Below, one piece after another: positions 61,310 through 64,000 of a stretch of DNA of 64,000 bases (the stretch's first letter is position 1; the number at the start of each line of letters is the position of its first letter). The notes under the pieces are model-generated. The model saw nothing but the letters and a program-made list of their open reading frames with translations, made no database searches and was not told where the DNA came from. Location of the stretch: positions 1 to 64,000 of the forward strand of contig JADLHZ010000142.1 in assembly GCA_020848545.1 (NCBI GenBank), in the 5' to 3' direction. The position numbers and the translations under genes were made by a program. The DNA comes from Deltaproteobacteria bacterium (GTDB lineage: Bacteria > Myxococcota > JADLHZ01).

Positions 61310-62464
61310 TCACCGCGGCGGCGGAGGCATCAGGAGCAAAGGCAGTGAGAACAACCCGAGGGCGAACGGTGACGCAATGGCGTCGCCATAGTTCGCTGTT
61401 CGCGGCGGCAACGCGAGCGAGCCATCGCCCACGTGAAACGCCTCGGCTTCGTAGGGATTCTGCAAATAACCCCCGGGCGCCCAGGCAAAGTACTGCGCGT
61501 AAAACGAAAGAAAACCGGCACCTCCGCGTCCGCCGCCACCGGGGCTGCCGGCGATTTGGTCACGGTGGGTGAGCTCATGTGCCCCAGTTTCCGAATTGAT
61601 GTGCATTTCGGCAATGTGCACAGTGCTGCCAAGCGTCGTGGACGCGCGACCCTCTACCGCCTGGTAGATGCCGCCAGCGCGCCACGTCGTACGTCGAGCA
61701 ACGTCGGACACGTCGAAACCGGCGTCGCTGGCATGCGCAACGGTCTCGTTGTTCCAGTCGGTAGACAGTCGCAGCGGCGCACCGATCGAGAGATTGACCA
61801 CGGCAGCCAAGGCGGCGCCGTAACCCGCACCGACGGCGGCGAACGTTCCGAGATCAGAGGTGTGTCCGTTCAGAAGCGCCGCGAGGGTATTGCTGAGCGC
61901 GAAGAATCCTGATTCCCAGGCTGTATCGGCGAAGCCATTGGCCACGAGCTCGCTGGTCACCAGACGAGCCCGACCGCCTTCCATGCGGTAGCCGTCATAG
62001 AGCATTGGATTTGTGCCAAGCTCACTTCGCGCGAGCGACAACAGCGCCCCGGACAACATGCCCGTGCGGTAGTCCCAAGTGCGGTCGACCGCCCGATTGA
62101 GAATCTGCAGCGGCAGGGAGCCGATAGCGCCCAAACAAATCGCTTCGGCTTGTGGCGTACCTACAAGGCAACTGCCGATTTCGGCGCCGGTGAGCGCATC
62201 GAGCGCAAGGTCTCCCGGCGAGAAGACGCGCAGGCCGCGGGCTGCGCGCGAAATAGCGCCAATGCCGAGCGCGGTGACCGCGGCTCCGCCAACGGTGAGC
62301 GTATCGACGAGGACATCGGCCTCGGGGCTGCTACCCTCGGAGGGGCGTGAAGACGCGCCGTCCGATCCAACGATTGGGCTCGCTCCCGCGCTGGTCAAGA
62401 GGGGAGAACCCGAGCCATCCCACTGAAAGACCACGTTGAACATCACGCCTTCGATATCCGCCAT
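61310..62464 (-). CDS. HExxH zincin-like protein of unknown function
   Basis: A 384-residue protein with no signal peptide and Gly/Ala-rich hydrophobic stretches in the middle (about 60-260). Near the C-terminus, HELTHRDQ (296-303) and, about 35 residues later, NPYEAEA (336-342) supply the zinc His pair, general base and a third-ligand Glu. The layout resembles the zincin domains of Rhs or polymorphic-toxin proteins. ATG at 62464 is preferred over the longer frame to 62638 because the extra residues have no family look. The gene is divergent from a lipoprotein across a gap of 395 bases. Confidence 0.65.
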   Translation of the reverse strand: MADIEGVMFNVVFQWDGSGSPLLTSAGASPIVGSDGASSRPSEGSSPEADVLVDTLTVGGAAVTALGIGAISRAARGLRVFSPGDLALDALTGAEIGSCLVGTPQAEAICLGAIGSLPLQILNRAVDRTWDYRTGMLSGALLSLARSELGTNPMLYDGYRMEGGRARLVTSELVANGFADTAWESGFFALSNTLAALLNGHTSDLGTFAAVGAGYGAALAAVVNLSIGAPLRLSTDWNNETVAHASDAGFDVSDVARRTTWRAGGIYQAVEGRASTTLGSTVHIAEMHINSETGAHELTHRDQIAGSPGGGGRGGAGFLSFYAQYFAWAPGGYLQNPYEAEAFHVGDGSLALPPRTANYGDAIASPFALGLFSLPLLLMPPPPR

Positions 62465-62859
62465 GACGGAGTTATCGACCCAGCGATCGACCCAGCGACG
62501 CGGCGTGCGCGCACAAACGCCGACTGGTGTCGGTGTTCTTCCGGCAACCGTTTGGAACCTCGTAGCCGTGGAGCCGTTCAAGCAAGGAAGTCGATTCGAC
62601 CGCTCCGGGTACCGAGGCTCGCGTTCGCAGACGCCCATGTCGAGGCAGCGTGCCCCACGCGATCAGGATCGCCCGAGGCCCCCGCAGTCGGCGCCGCCAA
62701 GCGCGCCTGGGTCGAGCACGCTCTTTGCACCTTGGTGATCGAGGAGCACTCCCCCATGGAAATCGACCCTCCGTTCTTCGCGACGGCACTTTTCCGATCG
62801 CATCGACGCTTCCATCATAGTGCTTGACGATGCGCGTGCGTTTCGGTCAGGACGCGCGC
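62465..62859. other. gap without a gene between divergent genes
   Basis: A gap of 395 bases. It holds two exact copies of the 12-base unit ATCGACCCAGCG (62474-62497) close to the zincin start. No RNA gene or further coding frame is convincing; it presumably holds the two divergent promoters. Confidence 0.5.
62474..62497. repeat. 12-base tandem duplication
   Basis: Two adjacent exact copies of ATCGACCCAGCG, 9 bases upstream of the zincin start codon on the minus strand. They could be operator copies or a slippage event. Confidence 0.55.
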
Positions 62860-63573
62860 ATGCGCTTTGGCGTCATCTTTCTCTGCGTCCTCGTTGGCTG
62901 CGGCGAGCCTGAGCCCGAGCCAGGGCCAGCCCCAGCACCGGTCAGCGAGACACCTGCGCCGGGGCCACAACAGATGCCGCCGGAAGAGACCGTTGAGCCG
63001 GCGCCCTCGCCGGCACCGGATCCGCCAAAGCCCGTCGACAAGGCGGCGGCCTGCGCGTCGACCTTCGGCAAAGCGCTGACCGCGCCGTTTGGCCGCCTCG
63101 ACGGCATCATCGTCGCCGTGTTGAAGCCGAGCGATCAGCAATGCACGCGCCCGAACTCGGATCACGTCATCGTGCAAGTGCGCGCGCAGGCCGCGGTCTA
63201 TCGCATGGTGGTGAACGTCGAGTCCGATCGCGGCGACGACCGGCGCGTGCGCTTTGCCGAGGTGGCGAAGGCGCTCGCGGCGCCGGCGTGGAGCGAGGGT
63301 TGGCATCAGGGCGCCGCCTTCGACTACGTGAAGACGCTCGCGGTGCACTCGACCGACGCGATCTTCCAGCCGCTCGCGATGACGCCGCTCATCGAGGCGG
63401 TGCTCGCGCCGCTCGAGGTCGGCGCCAAGATCAGCGTTTACGCGACGACTTCCGGCGGCGACAGCGCGCACAAGGTGCACCGAAACGCGAGCGATCGCGA
63501 CGGCGCGATCGTCGTCGATCCGACAGGGACGCCGAAGTACCTCTTGTTCCACTTCGTCGAGCAGAGCTTCTAG
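62860..63573 (+). CDS. lipoprotein of unknown function
   Basis: A 237-residue protein with lipobox LVGC (Cys14), then a Pro/Glu/Ala-rich linker of about 50 residues that would hold it away from the membrane. The remaining 180 residues are an unrecognised alpha/beta domain. The frame begins at 62824 with a TTG, but the leader fixes ATG at 62860. Gene fragments or a promoter for it were not seen in the preceding gap. Confidence 0.7.
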   Translation: MRFGVIFLCVLVGCGEPEPEPGPAPAPVSETPAPGPQQMPPEETVEPAPSPAPDPPKPVDKAAACASTFGKALTAPFGRLDGIIVAVLKPSDQQCTRPNSDHVIVQVRAQAAVYRMVVNVESDRGDDRRVRFAEVAKALAAPAWSEGWHQGAAFDYVKTLAVHSTDAIFQPLAMTPLIEAVLAPLEVGAKISVYATTSGGDSAHKVHRNASDRDGAIVVDPTGTPKYLLFHFVEQSF

Positions 63574-63691
63574 ACGTCTCACGCGACGAGGCAAACGTCG
63601 CCGCGCTCCGGCTGCCTGGCGCGCAAGTGGGGGCGCTTGGCGCGGGAGGGTGTCCGTTGACACCCGCCGCCCCCTCACGCTCTGAGACCGT

Positions 63692-64000
63692 ATGACCTCC
63701 AAGGCTCGTCCGTTCATCGGTGTCTCCACCACGACCCCGATCGCGATTGTCGTCGACAAGGAGCTGACGCTCGAGCCGATGAACATCATCGCCGAAGACG
63801 GCTGCGGCGTTCCGAGCGACGCGCCGGCGCCGCTCGGCAAGACCGTGGCGATCGCGTTCCGACTGTCGAGCGCCAAGCGCAGCATCCACTGCAAAGCGAA
63901 GGTCGTCGACGAGATCGCGACGACGCCCGCCGGACTGAAGCTGCAAAAAGAGCTCGGCGACGACGCGTTCACCGACGCGATGCAGCTAAAAGAGAGCGCG
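63692..64000 (+). CDS. right-edge partial gene, possible PilZ-like domain
   Basis: A gene that starts at ATG 63692 and runs off the window; 103 residues are visible. They look beta-rich, with a pattern (VAIAFRLSSAKRSIHCKAKVVD) that recalls PilZ-type cyclic-di-GMP-binding domains, but the key RxxxR and DxSxxG motifs are not visible. The assignment is weak. Confidence 0.5.
   Translation, partial: MTSKARPFIGVSTTTPIAIVVDKELTLEPMNIIAEDGCGVPSDAPAPLGKTVAIAFRLSSAKRSIHCKAKVVDEIATTPAGLKLQKELGDDAFTDAMQLKESA

Overview
The window is GC-rich, gene-dense and almost free of mobile DNA. It reads like the chromosome of a myxobacterium or other Myxococcota. The evidence is: nine predicted lipoproteins, several with Cys-rich or MopE-like D-rich repeats; a MYXO-CTERM-like sorting tail; long beta-propeller lipoproteins; and two sites close to the Myxococcus-type LexA consensus. 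I see no rRNA, tRNA, CRISPR array or phage. All functional calls come from reading motifs; no search was run.

Layout. 1-16 kb: a zincin, a large GltD-PyrK/Nfn-like flavoprotein, a delta-60-repeat lipoprotein, a DUF457 membrane protein, a giant protein with a C-terminal DUF4157-like zincin, and a RAYT-type transposase inside a pair of about 94-bp inverted repeats. 15-22 kb: a metallophosphoesterase, a helical unknown, two divergent Cys-rich lipoproteins and a phospholipase-D-like protein. 22-31 kb: a tightly packed seven-gene operon (ABC ATPase, two FtsX-type permeases, LolA-like protein, outer-membrane barrel, ADAM-like pseudo-metalloprotease, GH172/DUF2961-like lipoprotein). 31-38 kb: a type IIA topoisomerase B subunit, a BI-1 family protein and an Ig/propeller lipoprotein. 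37.6-46 kb: three small membrane proteins, then NadE-like, AMP ligase, PrmC-like methyltransferase, acyl carrier protein, asparagine synthetase-like and a polytopic membrane protein. 46-57.6 kb: a propeller lipoprotein, a small protein behind a LexA-like box, a glycan-binding protein with VanW, a membrane gluzincin, and an SPFH/NAD-kinase/M23 operon. 57.6-64 kb: an NHL-repeat lipoprotein flanked by three gene fragments, another zincin, a lipoprotein and a truncated gene at the right edge.

How genes work together. The two best candidates for undescribed systems are operons. (1) 21981-31225 joins a Lol/MacB-like transporter to a LolA-like carrier, a barrel, an ADAM/disintegrin homologue whose HExxH glutamate is alanine, and a sugar-hydrolase-like lipoprotein. 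This suggests an envelope export or surface-display machine. (2) 39265-44800 joins an adenylating ligase, a carrier protein, a methyltransferase and two ATP-dependent amidation-type enzymes. This suggests a small acyl or amino-acyl product, perhaps a surface-polymer substituent.

Several promoters place the -10 box only 6-8 bases before the ATG, which suggests leaderless mRNAs.
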